Shown piece after piece: positions 9,111-20,145 of a DNA stretch of 64,000 nt. The stretch spans positions 40,200,287 through 40,264,286 of the forward strand of contig NC_092326.1 of the NCBI RefSeq assembly GCF_036785885.1, in the 5' to 3' direction. This DNA is from Coffea arabica (taxonomy: Eukaryota; Streptophyta; Magnoliopsida; Gentianales; Rubiaceae). The position numbers were made by a program, and so were the translations under genes. Under the pieces are notes generated by a model that did no database searches, was not told the origin of the DNA, and worked only from the letters and a program-made list of their open reading frames with translations. How positions within the stretch are numbered: the stretch's first letter is position 1; each line of letters opens with the position of its first letter.

Positions 9111-11123
9111 ATGTTGTTTCTGAAGAAATCACCAAAGAACTCGTTCGAGCTGTCCATGATCAAAGACCTCGTTCAAGCTGTTCAAGAAGAAACGCTAGCC
9201 CCCATCGTATCATCCTACAATGAACGCATTAGGCCATTGCTGGACTGCATAGACAGGCTACGAAACCTTAAAGTCATGCAAGAAGGAATCCAGCTTCCAA
9301 CAATTGTTGTTGTTGGAGATCAATCTTCAGGAAAGTCTAGCGTTCTAGAGTCACTGGCTGGCATTAGCCTACCTAGAGGGCAAGGGATCTGCACAAGGGT
9401 TCCCTTGATTATGAGGCTGCAAAGTCATCCCAGTCCCAAGCCAGAGGTGAGCTTGGAGTTTAACGGAAGAGTTGTTCCAACCGATGAGGACCATATTGCT
9501 CAGGCCATCAGCGTTGCAACTGATGAGATTGCTGGCAGAAGCAAGGGAATATCAAATGTTCCCCTGACTTTGATTGTTAAGAAGAATGGGGTCCCTGATC
9601 TTACTATGGTGGATTTACCTGGGATTACTAGAGTTCCAGTTCACGGGCAGCCTGAAGACATCTATGAGCAAATATCAGCAATCATTATGGAGTATATTAA
9701 ACCAGAAGAAAGCATAATACTCAATGTTTTATCAGCTACTGTTGATTTTTCTACTTGTGAATCAATTCGGATGTCCCAAAAAGTTGACAAAATGGGTGAA
9801 AGAACTCTGGCAGTTGTCACCAAGGCAGACAAATCCCCTGAAGGCTTGCTCGAGAAGGTAACGGCTGATGATGTGAATATTGAACTTGGATACGTCTGTG
9901 TGAGAAATCGAATTGGAGATGAATCATACGAGGAAGCTCGAGCTGTAGAAGCTACGCTTTTTGAAACACATCCGTTGCTGTCCAAGATCCACAAGTCTAT
10001 GGTTGGCATTCCTGTTTTAGCCCAGAAACTGGTGCAAATTCAGGCAACTATAATTTCAAAATGCTTGCCAGATATTGTGAGAAAGATCAATGACAAGCTA
10101 ACTGCAAGTGTTGCAGAGCTGAACAAGTTGCCACAACAGTTGCACTCAGTTCCTGAAGCAGTCACTGCTTTTATGCGTATCATATCTTCAGCCAAAGAGT
10201 CACTGAGAAAAATATTTATCAGAGGGGAATTCGATGAGTATCCAGATGAAAAAGAAATGCATTGTACTGCTAGACTGGCAGAGATGCTGAGCGATTACTA
10301 TGGGGATTTGCAGTTCATCTCTATCAAAGTTGAACAAAAGCAGAAGTTCTTGGAGGAAGAGATTAGCATCCTGGAGGAAGCTAAAGGTATAAGCTTACCT
10401 AATTTCCTTCATCGCACAGCTTTTCTCACTTCACTACAAAAAATGGTCAAGGCCATTTCCGCTACACCAGCAGGATTTGTGAACAAGTTTTGGGAGTATT
10501 TACAAGGGGTGTTAGTTTCTGTCTTGATGAAGCACTCTGACAACTATCCACAACTTCAATCTTCAATAAGTAGAGCTGCCCAAAGTCTTGTTTCCAAGAA
10601 AAGGGAGCAGTCAGTTGATTGGGTATTGCAGATTATCGAAATGGAAAAACTCACTGATTATACTTGCAATCCTGAGTACGCTGCAACCTGGCATGATCTG
10701 ATGAGAAGCCAGGACAGGTTCATGATCATTATGAATGATTGTACGAAATCAACAACTCTAGAGATTGATGGAATTGGTGAGGTTGAAGTCGGGCATCTGA
10801 GAAATCATCTGGTCGTTGCACAACAAGCTTTTGATCTGAAAATGAGGATGACTGCTTATTGGAAGATTGTCCTGAGGAGGTTGGTTGATAGCATGGCTTT
10901 GCATTTACTCTTCAGCATCCAAAATCTGGTGAACAAAGACATGGAAACCGAAATGGTGAATGAGTTAATGGGAACTCACAGGGGTGCATTGGAACGGATG
11001 CTGGAGGAATCTCCATCTATTGCTGGTAAACGTTACAGATTGAATGCAAGCATCAAGTTGCTGAGGGAGTCTAAAGAGATTGTTGCAGAGATAATGGACA
11101 AAATTGCTGCTTATGCTGATTGA
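9111..11123 (+). CDS. DRP4C-like: Dynamin-related GTPase, Mx-like DRP4 type, copy 1 (altered N-terminus)
   Basis: This is a large GTPase of the dynamin superfamily, Mx-like DRP4 clade. Such proteins self-assemble and couple GTP hydrolysis to membrane or particle remodelling; the plant role of DRP4 is not settled. G1 GDQSSGKS is at residues 69-76, the switch-I region GICTRVP at 92-98, G3 DLPG at 168-171, G4 TKAD at 237-240 and the G5 region CVRN at 263-266. The middle/stalk follows, then a GED-like C-terminus (HLRNHLVVAQQAF onward). No PH or proline-rich domain is present, as expected for DRP4. The gene is intronless. The ATG used by its paralogues (9086) is out of frame here because of a 28-bp tandem duplication (9133-9160, repeated from 9161) and small deletions. 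Translation would have to start at 9111 or at 9156 (MIKDLVQAV). The body is otherwise open for 670 codons. Confidence 0.85.
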   Translation: MLFLKKSPKNSFELSMIKDLVQAVQEETLAPIVSSYNERIRPLLDCIDRLRNLKVMQEGIQLPTIVVVGDQSSGKSSVLESLAGISLPRGQGICTRVPLIMRLQSHPSPKPEVSLEFNGRVVPTDEDHIAQAISVATDEIAGRSKGISNVPLTLIVKKNGVPDLTMVDLPGITRVPVHGQPEDIYEQISAIIMEYIKPEESIILNVLSATVDFSTCESIRMSQKVDKMGERTLAVVTKADKSPEGLLEKVTADDVNIELGYVCVRNRIGDESYEEARAVEATLFETHPLLSKIHKSMVGIPVLAQKLVQIQATIISKCLPDIVRKINDKLTASVAELNKLPQQLHSVPEAVTAFMRIISSAKESLRKIFIRGEFDEYPDEKEMHCTARLAEMLSDYYGDLQFISIKVEQKQKFLEEEISILEEAKGISLPNFLHRTAFLTSLQKMVKAISATPAGFVNKFWEYLQGVLVSVLMKHSDNYPQLQSSISRAAQSLVSKKREQSVDWVLQIIEMEKLTDYTCNPEYAATWHDLMRSQDRFMIIMNDCTKSTTLEIDGIGEVEVGHLRNHLVVAQQAFDLKMRMTAYWKIVLRRLVDSMALHLLFSIQNLVNKDMETEMVNELMGTHRGALERMLEESPSIAGKRYRLNASIKLLRESKEIVAEIMDKIAAYAD

Positions 11124-11329
11124 ATGGTCATAATACCCTTTGTTTACTTGGCCATTTGAAAAATCGTAAAAGTACTATTGCTTTGTCGTTTTTTTTTTTT
11201 AATTTGCTATTTTGTGTTACCAATAAAACATGAGTGGAGCATTCGTGCTAGCATTAAAAAAGCTTCCTCCAGGATGTGTTTGGATTCCAATACTAAATGT
11301 GACTGGATTTGTTTGTCCGCAACTTCCCA

Positions 11330-12120
11330 TTCAGTCCTATCTTTCCAACCCGTGTCATAGCTGATAAGGGATTCCCTGCCCCTCTCGTAAAATCTTGTCT
11401 ACTCTTCATCAGCCGCAGACCAGTAACTGATAACTACTCTTAAGTTCAATTCTGGTCAGCTAATAATACTATCACTCATTCTTCTTTTCCCTGATTCATT
11501 CCTTCTTTAAGCCTTTTCGGTCATGTTTTCGATTGCAATGGGAGCCCTTTTGTTGGTTTTGTTCTTTTTCTTCATTGCTTTTTTTAAATTTATGATTGTT
11601 GTGCTGGTTACTGTAAGACTTCTTAAATTTTTATGCTATACAAGCTGATACACATGCATATGATATGGGGCCTGAATATTGGCTGATATTCAAGCATGTT
11701 TTTAGGGGGTTCTGCTGTCATTGGTATTGAAGACAGTGCGGACAATAATGACATAATTGATGTAGATACTAACATAATAAATATGAACGATAATACAATA
11801 AAGTGAAAAAACACAACAAACTTTTTTGACACATTAAAATTAGCGTTTGACCTTTAATCTCCTCCATTCAATTTCAAAATACCCCATTTCCTACCTTTAA
11901 CGGCACTTTGCATTTACTAATTTGACGGTAGAGGATCTCAATCCTTACTGTTGTACGCTGCTTTAGTTTGACATGACATGTTATCTCTGCTGTCATCAAG
12001 GTAAATTTGCAATTCAGGAAATTGCTGCAGATTCTTGCAAGTCATTAATTCACATCTTTATTGTCGTCAAGGTTAATTTACAATCAAGGAAATTGCTGCG
12101 GATTCTTGTGAGTCGTTAAC
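11330..12120 (+). pseudogene. Decayed 5' part and last-intron fragment of the 43351 gene (unit 1)
   Basis: 11325-11590 matches the promoter and leader of the gene at 43351 (42650-42965), including CTTCATCAGCCGCAG and GCAATGG(G)AGCCCTTT. A later block (about 11968-12050, TGCTGTCATCAAGG..GGAAATTGCTGCA) matches that gene's last intron (about 44876-44915). The coding exons between are gone, as is the TATA-containing segment. The same remnant follows DRP4 copy 2. It shows that the duplicated unit once extended into the neighbouring gene. Confidence 0.7.
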
Positions 12121-12486
12121 ATTTTGGATATTTCTGTGTACCAAACGATGGATAAGGAAAACTAGAAGGAATGAGTACTAGAGAGGAGCCCAATCCAGTT
12201 GTTATGATGAATTTTCTTTCTTTCTGAGAAGAACTTTGTTAATCGGATAGGACTTAGGAGCATTGATTAGATGATCATAAGGTTCCGGATTGAACTCTCC
12301 TGTTCGTTAAGGAGCACTGATTAGATGATCATAAGGACTTCAAGTTTCCTTGTGTGCCCATTGTCCCAGTCTTCCAAAGTTCCCATTTACAAATGTCTCG
12401 AAGTAAATGCACCTCTGCTCAGGATTGGGATGCTTTTAACTGGAGCAGGAGTCCGAAATTGACGTACATATAAACATATAGTCCAC
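12121..12486. other. Unit 1 right flank, noncoding
   Basis: Homologous to 34390-34752 in unit 2. It contains a small local duplication of GATTAGATGATCATAAGG near 12264-12285 and 12310-12330. I see no gene. Confidence 0.5.
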
Positions 12487-12802
12487 GAAAATGTTTTTGG
12501 TCTAAGCTCTGGGTTAGCCCAATACAATGGGCATCTTAAGTTTTTTTTTATCAGAAATTTTAAGAATTAGTAGTTAAACCTAATCCCAAATTAACCTCAA
12601 AAGCCATAGTGGTAACTCCTGAGGCCAAATTCGGGACTTATCTACCCAACCCCCAAATCCCCATCTTAAGTTAACGGAGGTTTTTTTTTTTTTTTTTTTC
12701 TTTTCCCATACAAACGTCAACAATCTACACTTACTTCTACTCTATGAAAATGGGAATAGATTCAACTAGGTCATTAAGAACCAGAGAAAACTAAACCGAC
12801 AC
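12487..12802. mobile_element. Unclassified 316-bp insertion present only in unit 1
   Basis: In unit 2 the sequence runs directly ATAGTCCAC-CGACTGAATTT (about 34750), while in unit 1 these halves are 316 bp apart. The inserted DNA has a long T-run (12680-12699) and a C-rich stretch before it. Read in reverse it would be a short element with an internal A-run. I cannot assign a family, and the target duplication is unclear. Confidence 0.45.
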
Positions 12803-13149
12803 CGACTGAATTTGGCGAAGTCACATAGAATGACAAATGATAGGAGCAAGGTTCAAAACCTTGAACTCCCACCTCAAAAGGAATTGAGAAGCCTTTGTGA
12901 TGGCCAATAGTCCAAGAAGCCATTGGTCTAAGATAATGGAGTTGATTCCCCCACTCTCATTCTCTTGCTCTCAATAACTTCTATTTGTTGTTTTGTACCA
13001 GAAGCAAGTTGAAAAAAGGGTTGAAACATAAATAATTTTACTTTTTTTCTGATTGAAAGGCATTCTTGAACTATTACACTGTGAGCAATCTTTTACAACT
13101 TATTTAACTATCTAATGACTGGTTTTATCAACTTATCTGATAACAACTT
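12803..13149. other. Unit 1 right flank, noncoding
   Basis: Homologous to about 34752-35100 in unit 2. It contains GGTTCAAAACC, a B-box-like string, but without a matching A box or tRNA fold. No gene is seen. Confidence 0.5.
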
Positions 13150-13350
13150 ATTTGCAAACAAGTTGAGTCGAATCGAATTTTGACCTAATCGAATCGAGTC
13201 TCGATTTAGTTTTATCAAACTCGAATTCGAGCTCGAGTTCTCAATGTAAAGTTTGTGCTTGAGATAAAAAAAATAAAAAAATAATTATTTTATTTTTTAA
13301 TAAATGAATAAAATAATAATTTTTCATAACAAATAATAAAATATTAAGAA

Positions 13351-13393
<43 letters not shown>

Positions 13394-13560
13394 ACTATTA
13401 AAATTATATATATAATTTATATATATATATATATATTCGAGTCAACTTGCGAGTTGACGAATTGAGTTTCTTTAAGTTCGAGTTCGATTTGATCAGTTCG
13501 TTAACCAAACTCGGGTCGAGTTTTGGCTTGAACTACTCGCAAGTGGCTGAATTCGTTTGC
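13150..13560. repeat. CTCGAG/TTCGAG-rich element with internal (TA)n
   Basis: Both ends are built from CTCGAATTCGAGCTCGAG-like strings in opposite orientations, around an AT-rich core with a long TA run (about 13350-13390) and a second (13420-13436). A paralogous copy is at 35105-35490, and related elements are at 41845-42330 and 45670-46010. It is probably a non-autonomous DNA element or an old hairpin repeat. Confidence 0.5.
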
Positions 13561-14881
13561 AGCCATATTTACACAAAGAGTAGGACTCAAGGGAATATTG
13601 TTGTGAAGGAGGAGTCGTATATATTGTGGAGTCATCTATATTTTCATTGCAATTAACTGATTATTTTGTCCTTGACCGTGAGCTTCGTTTCCATACACTT
13701 CATAATTGTGTTCATCGAATCTCTTTGATACAATAACAAATCCGCCAATCAAACACACACAAAATTTGAGGAAGTTAGCCAATTAGTCTACACATGCACT
13801 CGTTTGGATTGTCTTTTTTTTTATATTATTATAAAAAAAAAAATATACTATAACAATTTTATATATATGAAATAAAAGGGTATTTGAGAAATGCGATCAT
13901 GTAAAAACTTTTCTGCAAAAAAACTTCAATCCAATCAAGAATGCCAAAGTTTGCCCAAAGATCTGTAAATTTGTCCATGCTTGACTGGACTAGCCATGAA
14001 GTTAACGAGTCAATAATTTTCTTTTTCTGAGTTAATTCAAACGAGAAAAACCACCAGATATAGTACCATGCTATTAAAGTCGTAATCACAAGATTTGAAG
14101 ATATTACTTTCCTTATTTTTTGACACTTGCTCTCCAAGGTAACAATTCCCATTGGCGATTACACATAACTGACAACAGCTGAAAAGGAAACGATGTGAAA
14201 AAGAAAAATAAAAAGAAGACGACGGCAAACGAAAGACGTGGGAAGACTCCTTTACAAGTGACAAGAAAATAATGTGAGTGAAATTCAAGAATAAGAAGAT
14301 GACTATAAAGGAAGACTTGGGAAGACTCAAAACCTGCAGGTAGATTGATTCAACAAACAATTTCCAGTCTTAATAACTTATTATCTTAAGTGATGAAAGT
14401 TAAAAGACTCATGGAAAAAAAAAAAAAAAAGAAGAAGTAATAATCAAGAAATAAGAACAGCTTTCAAGAACCTCTTCATTCTTCTCTCAACGTATGATTT
14501 ATGTAGCATGAACTTCCCCAAGCCCATTTTTAGCGTAATATTATTGTATGGTTAATGCCACGCGGGATTTTTGTAATTTGTAGTGCAAAAACTATTAAAT
14601 ATCAGAATCTCGCAAATTTTTATGAGGGGGCATAAAATGTTACTCCATTTAATTATAGAAATATAGTCCAAAAACAGAAGAGTTATAGACGCGTAAAAGT
14701 GAAAGCACGATTCTGATACTACTGTGTAATTAAAGAATGTTGGCAGTTGGGGGTGAGATGGGTTCCCAGAGAAGTAAAATGTAATTAACGAACTTTGTGT
14801 CTAGTTCAGAACAAAACTTAGCCCCTCCAATTTTCCTTCCCATTTCGACAAAAGTAAACTCCGGACTAGTAAGTTCGTAGT
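13561..14881. repeat. Left-flank module P of tandem unit 2
   Basis: Noncoding. About 13570-14400 repeats the module at 6680-7260/7774 and 35495-36240. From 14590 (TTTTATGAGGGGGCATAAA) it continues in parallel with 36245-36890. The open stretches on the minus strand here (13859-14360) are shared by chance with unit 3 and show no family features. Confidence 0.6.
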
Positions 14882-14886
14882 GACAA

Positions 14887-15041
14887 TGTGAGAACCCTAA
14901 AAATTTTCACGTTTTCTTAACCTTTTCTTTATTCTCACTTTCCGTTTCAAATGAAAATTTGGTAACCATTTGTTTTAAAAAGAGGTTTTATTTATAAATG
15001 TGAGTATGTGGTTGTGTATATCAAATGAATTTGCGTGAGAT

Positions 15042-15078
<37 letters not shown>

Positions 15079-17664
15079 GTTGGAAGTACGGATGAACACG
15101 GCGTGTGAGTTTAGAAAAGAAAATTTTTCTTGAAAATGTTTGGTACCAAATCCGGCCGCAAATCTGGCCAGATCTTGGCCGGATTGTTTGAGGATTTTGA
15201 AAAAAAAAAATTGGTTTCGCCTCTGCCCTGTATCCGCCCAGGAATCTGGCCGGATTGTGACGTGTCACAGTCGGTCACCAGCTTTGACCGGCTGTTTCTT
15301 TCATTCTTGTCCTACTTTTGGCCTAAAATATCTTCATTTTGCTCCTTGCTTGACCGGCTAGCTTGAGAGAAAAACCAAGAAAGCTCTTCATTTTCTATCT
15401 TCAATTTTTGCTCAAATATTGAGATTTCACCGTTGAATTTTCAAACTACTCCCTACAAGCACTAGCTAAGCAGGGTTAGAGGTCTTGGTGGAGTTGTTTT
15501 TGGAGGGGAAGTCTTAAGTTTCTACCTTTCTTGAGCTCATAAGGTGAGTTGTTAAGAAATTCTCTTTTGGTGCTAATATTGGTTAATTAGTGGTTTGTAA
15601 AGGTTGGAGATGCTATATTGTGGATGATTTCATGGTTTTAAGTTAAGTTGGTTCAATTTCTGATTTATTGAGTATTTTTCTGATTTTATATGATAGTCAT
15701 GGGTTGGTCTTGGATTGATGGATTAAAATGGTGTTAAATGGGACCTTTATACGTTAATTGCGGTTGTTTGCGGAAAATTTCTGCTTGTGGGAATAAATTC
15801 CGGTTTCTAGGGTTTAATTTGGGGATTTTCTAATGGTAGGCTTTTGAGCTTCTAATTGGCTTTAATTGAAGGATAGTGTGGCCTAATTGGACGTGTTTTA
15901 TTGTTTATAAACCGAATGTGTGATTGTGTTTGATTCTTGCAAGTTTGGGTATTTGTTTGTAGGAAGAAAATGAAGTTTTAGAGGGAAATACCGTCCGTTT
16001 ATTTTCTTGTAATGTGAGTGAGTTAAAATGGTTTTAGAAATGTGTTTTGAGTCAAGTTGGGCGTATTTCATGGGAAAACTACTTTGATGCTCTCGAAGGG
16101 TGTTCGAAAACATATTTTTCATTTGAACTCCTATATTTCTACTTGGTAAATATTATGATCGTTTTATCATTTTAAAACATGATACCTCTTCAATTTGAAA
16201 TTTCAAATGTTTACTTACTCCGTACCAAAATATAGAGGTATGAACTACGATTTTCTCGACCACAAATGAACTACTTTCAAGTAAGGGTTTAAGTGTGAAG
16301 TTAAGGTATTTTTGTCCTCCTTTTCACATGCTTTTCATCAAGATATTTTTTGTATAATATTTACTTGATTATATATTGATTTTGAACTACCCAAATGATT
16401 CAAAAAAAAACATATTTCTTTAGTTTATCTAGTTGGATTCCGATTTGTCTTTGGTCCAAGTGTTTTCCGTTAGAAATTTTATAACCCTTTTGAGTTTAGT
16501 TTTAAGTTTGGTTTATGAAACCCTAGTTATTTCTGTCCACAGATCCAAATACCCGCTTTTCACTTGAAGGTCATCTTTATACGTTTTACTCGTAATTAGT
16601 CGGGTTTTCTCGATTTCACATAATTGTTTTGCTAGATAAACTGTAATATTCTTTCTCGTTTAATTTTAGGTTTTCTCGATGACTAAGGGTAAGACCCGGA
16701 AGGATATTTTGCACGTTATTTTGCATAAATAGGTGAGTGTTCCTTGTTTGCTATATTTTTCTTGACTTCATAACTTGTGTTATTGTTTGACAATGTGTTA
16801 AGTGCTTTTCAGGATTTTCAAAACGAGTTTTTTAGGTGAGTGTGTACTTTATCGCGCTCGACCTAAATAAAATGTGAAATTTTCAATGATTTAATGATTG
16901 AAATGTTACATGTGCATGATGTAAGCCTTTTGGCTGAACTGGACCCTGCGCTTTGTTACCGATCGACTCGGGCCAGAAGCGGACTCGATCGGGCGATATG
17001 GTAACCCTGGGTGTGAACGTTTGGTATACTCGAGTATTACCTTGAATTCTGGTGGAGCCTGGACAACGTCCAAGAAGGGGGTGAATGAAACGAATGAACG
17101 AACGAGGGTTTTACTTACAAAAACGCATTTTCAAATGATTGGAGGAATAAGGGGAATGATAGGAGAATGAATGAACGAACGAATGAATGGCTCCTTGTGA
17201 GCCCGTATTCTTTTAATGAATGTGTTATTATCGTGAAATATTGATATTCTATGTTTAATGTATTGAATTGACTGTTTGATTATGTGTTCGGAACCTCACT
17301 GAACTTTTAACTCATTCCTTTAGTTTCGTTTTCCTTAACAGGGGAAGGCGAACCAGGACAGGAGTTTTGTATAGACTAGCTTAGGCTGGATCTCTGATTT
17401 TGTAATGGTTCTCGCCCAAGCGCTTGGCACGGGTTGGATGTATGAAGAATTGATAACTTTTGTATATTCGATATTTGTACTCCCTTTTGAGATAGCAATG
17501 TATATAAGTTTTGCTTTAAGTTTTGGATCGTTGTTATGTTTATTCCTGTGATTTTATTCTGGTTTTGATTAAGAATTGAAGTGAACGACTGAGTCCCTGC
17601 GAGAGTTGGACAAGCGGTCCGCCGAACCCTTTGGTTCGCTTTAGTGGGAGGTGGGGCTGTCACA
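14887..17664 (+). mobile_element. Solo LTR (probably Ty3/gypsy type), 2778 bp, with target duplication
   Basis: The element begins TGTGAGAACCC and ends GGGGCTGTCACA, with 5-bp terminal inverted repeats TGTGA/TCACA. The flanks are GACAA at 14882-14886 and GACAA at 17665-17669. In unit 3 the same place reads GCAGTCACAAAGCAGTATC (36877-36895) with no insertion, which gives an empty site. Inside there is an (AT)n run at about 15045-15077 and no pol or gag. A lone LTR with intact target duplication is the product of recombination between two LTRs. The Ty3/gypsy assignment rests on end sequence and length only. Confidence 0.88.
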
Positions 17665-17698
17665 GACAAAGCAGTATCAAACACTAGAATTAATCTTA

Positions 17699-18476
17699 GG
17701 GTTAAAGGCACTTAGCCTCCTAAAGTTTGTTGCCATTTGCACTTTTTTTCCTAACATTATTTTTATTGTACTTTTTCCCTTTAACTAATGGTCGACAATA
17801 ACAGTTTATCAAAAAAGAAATTAATGATTTCAAAGTAAAAATTAGTGAAGAAATGATGCTTGAAAAAAAGATCCGATCCTTTTGTTTCGGAAGAATTTCC
17901 TTAAAACGAGTTCCAACCCCTTTTTAAAAAATTACATGCCATTGAAATCTATTGTAAAATTTAAAATAAAATCATTTCATGTACAACAAAAATCATAAAA
18001 TAGATACCAAAAAATAATGCTATGTAATTTTAACAAGAAAATTTTTTGTCAAAATTTTTATATTTTCACTAACACGTGTTTGAGAGATATCTTACCACAA
18101 TTGTATCTTACCTCCATTTATTGATGTTCATAATAAATGTGCAATATTTTTAACAATAGCAAAGTTTTCTGTTTGCTTAATATTGGTAGATTTTTTAAAA
18201 AAAAAAATAGAAGTGAAATATTTTGGAAACATAGTTCTTAATTTTCAAAAAAAAAAAAAGGAAATTACACCTACGAAAAAGGTGTGAAATGAGAAACTTA
18301 GACAAGGAAAAAAATGAAGGGAAATGGAGATAAGGGCAAGATTGAAACTTTTGACCTTTTCTTTTTAATGACAAAAGTTGATGTGACTTAATAGAAGGGG
18401 CAAAATACAACAAAAATAACGTTAAAGAAAAATGTGAAAATATCTCCCAAGTTAGGGTGCTCAGTGCCTCTAACCC
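17699..18476. mobile_element. Tourist-like (PIF/Harbinger) MITE, unit 2 copy
   Basis: The ends GGGTTAAAGGCACTTAGC and (reverse complement) GGGTTAGAGGCACTGAGC are inverted repeats flanked by TTA (17696-17698, 18477-18479), the PIF/Harbinger target duplication. It is 778 bp and noncoding. The orthologous insertion is at 36916-37677, so it entered before units 2 and 3 separated. Confidence 0.8.
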
Positions 18477-18810
18477 TTAACAATAGTTGCATTTGAAAGT
18501 TCAATTTTCCATTCATCTTTTCCTTCCGTAATTAATTTCCCCCCTAAAAGGTGTTATAGCTACTTTGGACAGTAGGGCGAAAGAGCGGATATAGGGTGGA
18601 CCACGGGCAGGAACGGTTGCCGGTTGCAACTGTTCTTCGCGGTTTTATGCATTTTACATACCACGTAACTTTGTTTGCACAAGTATAACTTTATTTGCAC
18701 AATGTGTAATTTTAGAATAAAATTTTGTGGGCTCCACACACGTTGTGAAAATCGATGTACAAGAAGTGATATGGACCTTACAATTTTTTATAGCCAAATC
18801 TTGGCCCTTA

Positions 18811-18880
18811 ACAGTTCAGGAGCGGTCCATCTGATGACTGCTCCTGCCTCTCATCCATATGGGGCAGGGACGGTCCTCAC
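18811..18880 (-). repeat. Internal copy of the Mutator-like terminus
   Basis: Read on the minus strand this contains GGCAGGAGCAGTCATCAGAT and GACCGCTCCTGAACTGTTA, the same design as the outer right end of the 18587-26932 insertion. A nested or rearranged end is likely. A further partial copy is near 24795-24825. Confidence 0.55.
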
Positions 18881-20145
18881 AAGCCTAAACGGTCTCCTCA
18901 CAAGCCTAAATATGTGGCTGAAAAAGAGCCACACAGCCAAGGATCACAAGAGAAGCAAAAGTGTTATCGTTCCAATTAGTAAAATCTAAAAAAAAAAAAA
19001 ATTTGACTTGGCTTATCTTAACGGACTGGGTTAAACTAAACGGAACTTTCAAAAGTTTGAATTTTGAAATGAAATTTTGAATTTGATAGTTAGCTTCAAC
19101 TTAAAATTGGGAAAGTCACTATTTAACACAATGTTGAAGAAAACAACTTTATCTTTCTAATCGGGAATTGAAAATTCAACATCATATTTATCTTCAAGGA
19201 AACTAATTTCTCTCTCTAACTGGGGATGAGAAAATTACTGAGAGATAACCTTCTCCTTCTTTGTTAAAGCTGGAGAAGTAACGTGTTGTGAGGGATATGT
19301 GCTTGATGGATAAGGGCTATTCAAACTGAAGAAACAGGCTATAGTAGTGTTTCATCATTATAGAGGAGATCTGTTGACGATTAAGGGTAAAGAAGACAGA
19401 TGCAACAGGTATTAATGCCTCGCAATTTCGATCCTGAAGCAAATATTGGGTAGCAAAATAGAACTGAGTACATACACCACTATTCCGGATGGCGAAGTAA
19501 GGTTGAAAAACAATGGTAGAGGTAGACGAAGGTAATTCTACTAACCCTTATCCTTAATTTTGGTTATTCATAGGTCGATTAGTAACTCTGAAAATAACCA
19601 AGTCATTAGATTGATAAAGAAGTTTAAGCTTCACACAACTAGGGGAAAATGTTAAGTATAGTTAGGAAAATTATGTTATAAAGCAAGAGTTATGTATTAT
19701 ACAATTCTTGTATTTGTATGAATATATAGAAAGCAAGCTAAAAGTTACAATCTATTGATATGACTGTACATGTATAAATTTTGCTACTTGTAATTGCTTT
19801 TAAAGTATGGCATGACTTTTGATAACTTGTAGGATTTTGTCTAGATAAGGTGCGTGATGTACACCATGTTTATCAGAATGTATGGTATGTTATTCATCAA
19901 TAACATTATATCAAAAGTTTTTACTAGATGGTTATTTGTTCCAATCACCTATTAAATTGACCATTAGTGCTTATGAGAATGCATTAAATATTTAGTAGAT
20001 AGGTAGTTTACTTCAATAAGTAGCATGTATATATATAAATATTTAGTAAATGTACAATCTGGTTGAAATAATGTACACTGTGTTACTGACTAAGTATGAT
20101 GCATAGAAATTGTTGAAACATACAGTTATTTGTCCACATGCATCT

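Noticed and set aside
9662-10009. Open frame on the minus strand inside DRP4 copy 1 (repeated at 39535-39882)
   Set aside because: It lies antisense to the conserved GTPase domain and is open only because of that codon use. It has no family features.
12849-12865. B-box-like GGTTCAAAACC, possible SINE
   Set aside because: It is shared with unit 2 (about 34806) and lacks an A box and a clear tail.
13859-14360. Overlapping minus-strand open frames, one also present at 35779-36066
   Set aside because: The repetition comes from the duplicated flank module. Content is Phe/Ser/Leu-rich, with no conserved domain and no splice logic.
17376-17711. 111-codon minus-strand open frame
   Set aside because: It crosses the end of the solo LTR, its target duplication and the next MITE, so it cannot be a real gene.
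18587-18857. A 271-bp MITE at the left end of the Mutator-like insertion
   Set aside because: Its right border looks like an element end, but no target duplication matches there. The outer pair at 18577/26933 does match, so I kept the larger element and listed the inner motif as an internal terminus copy.
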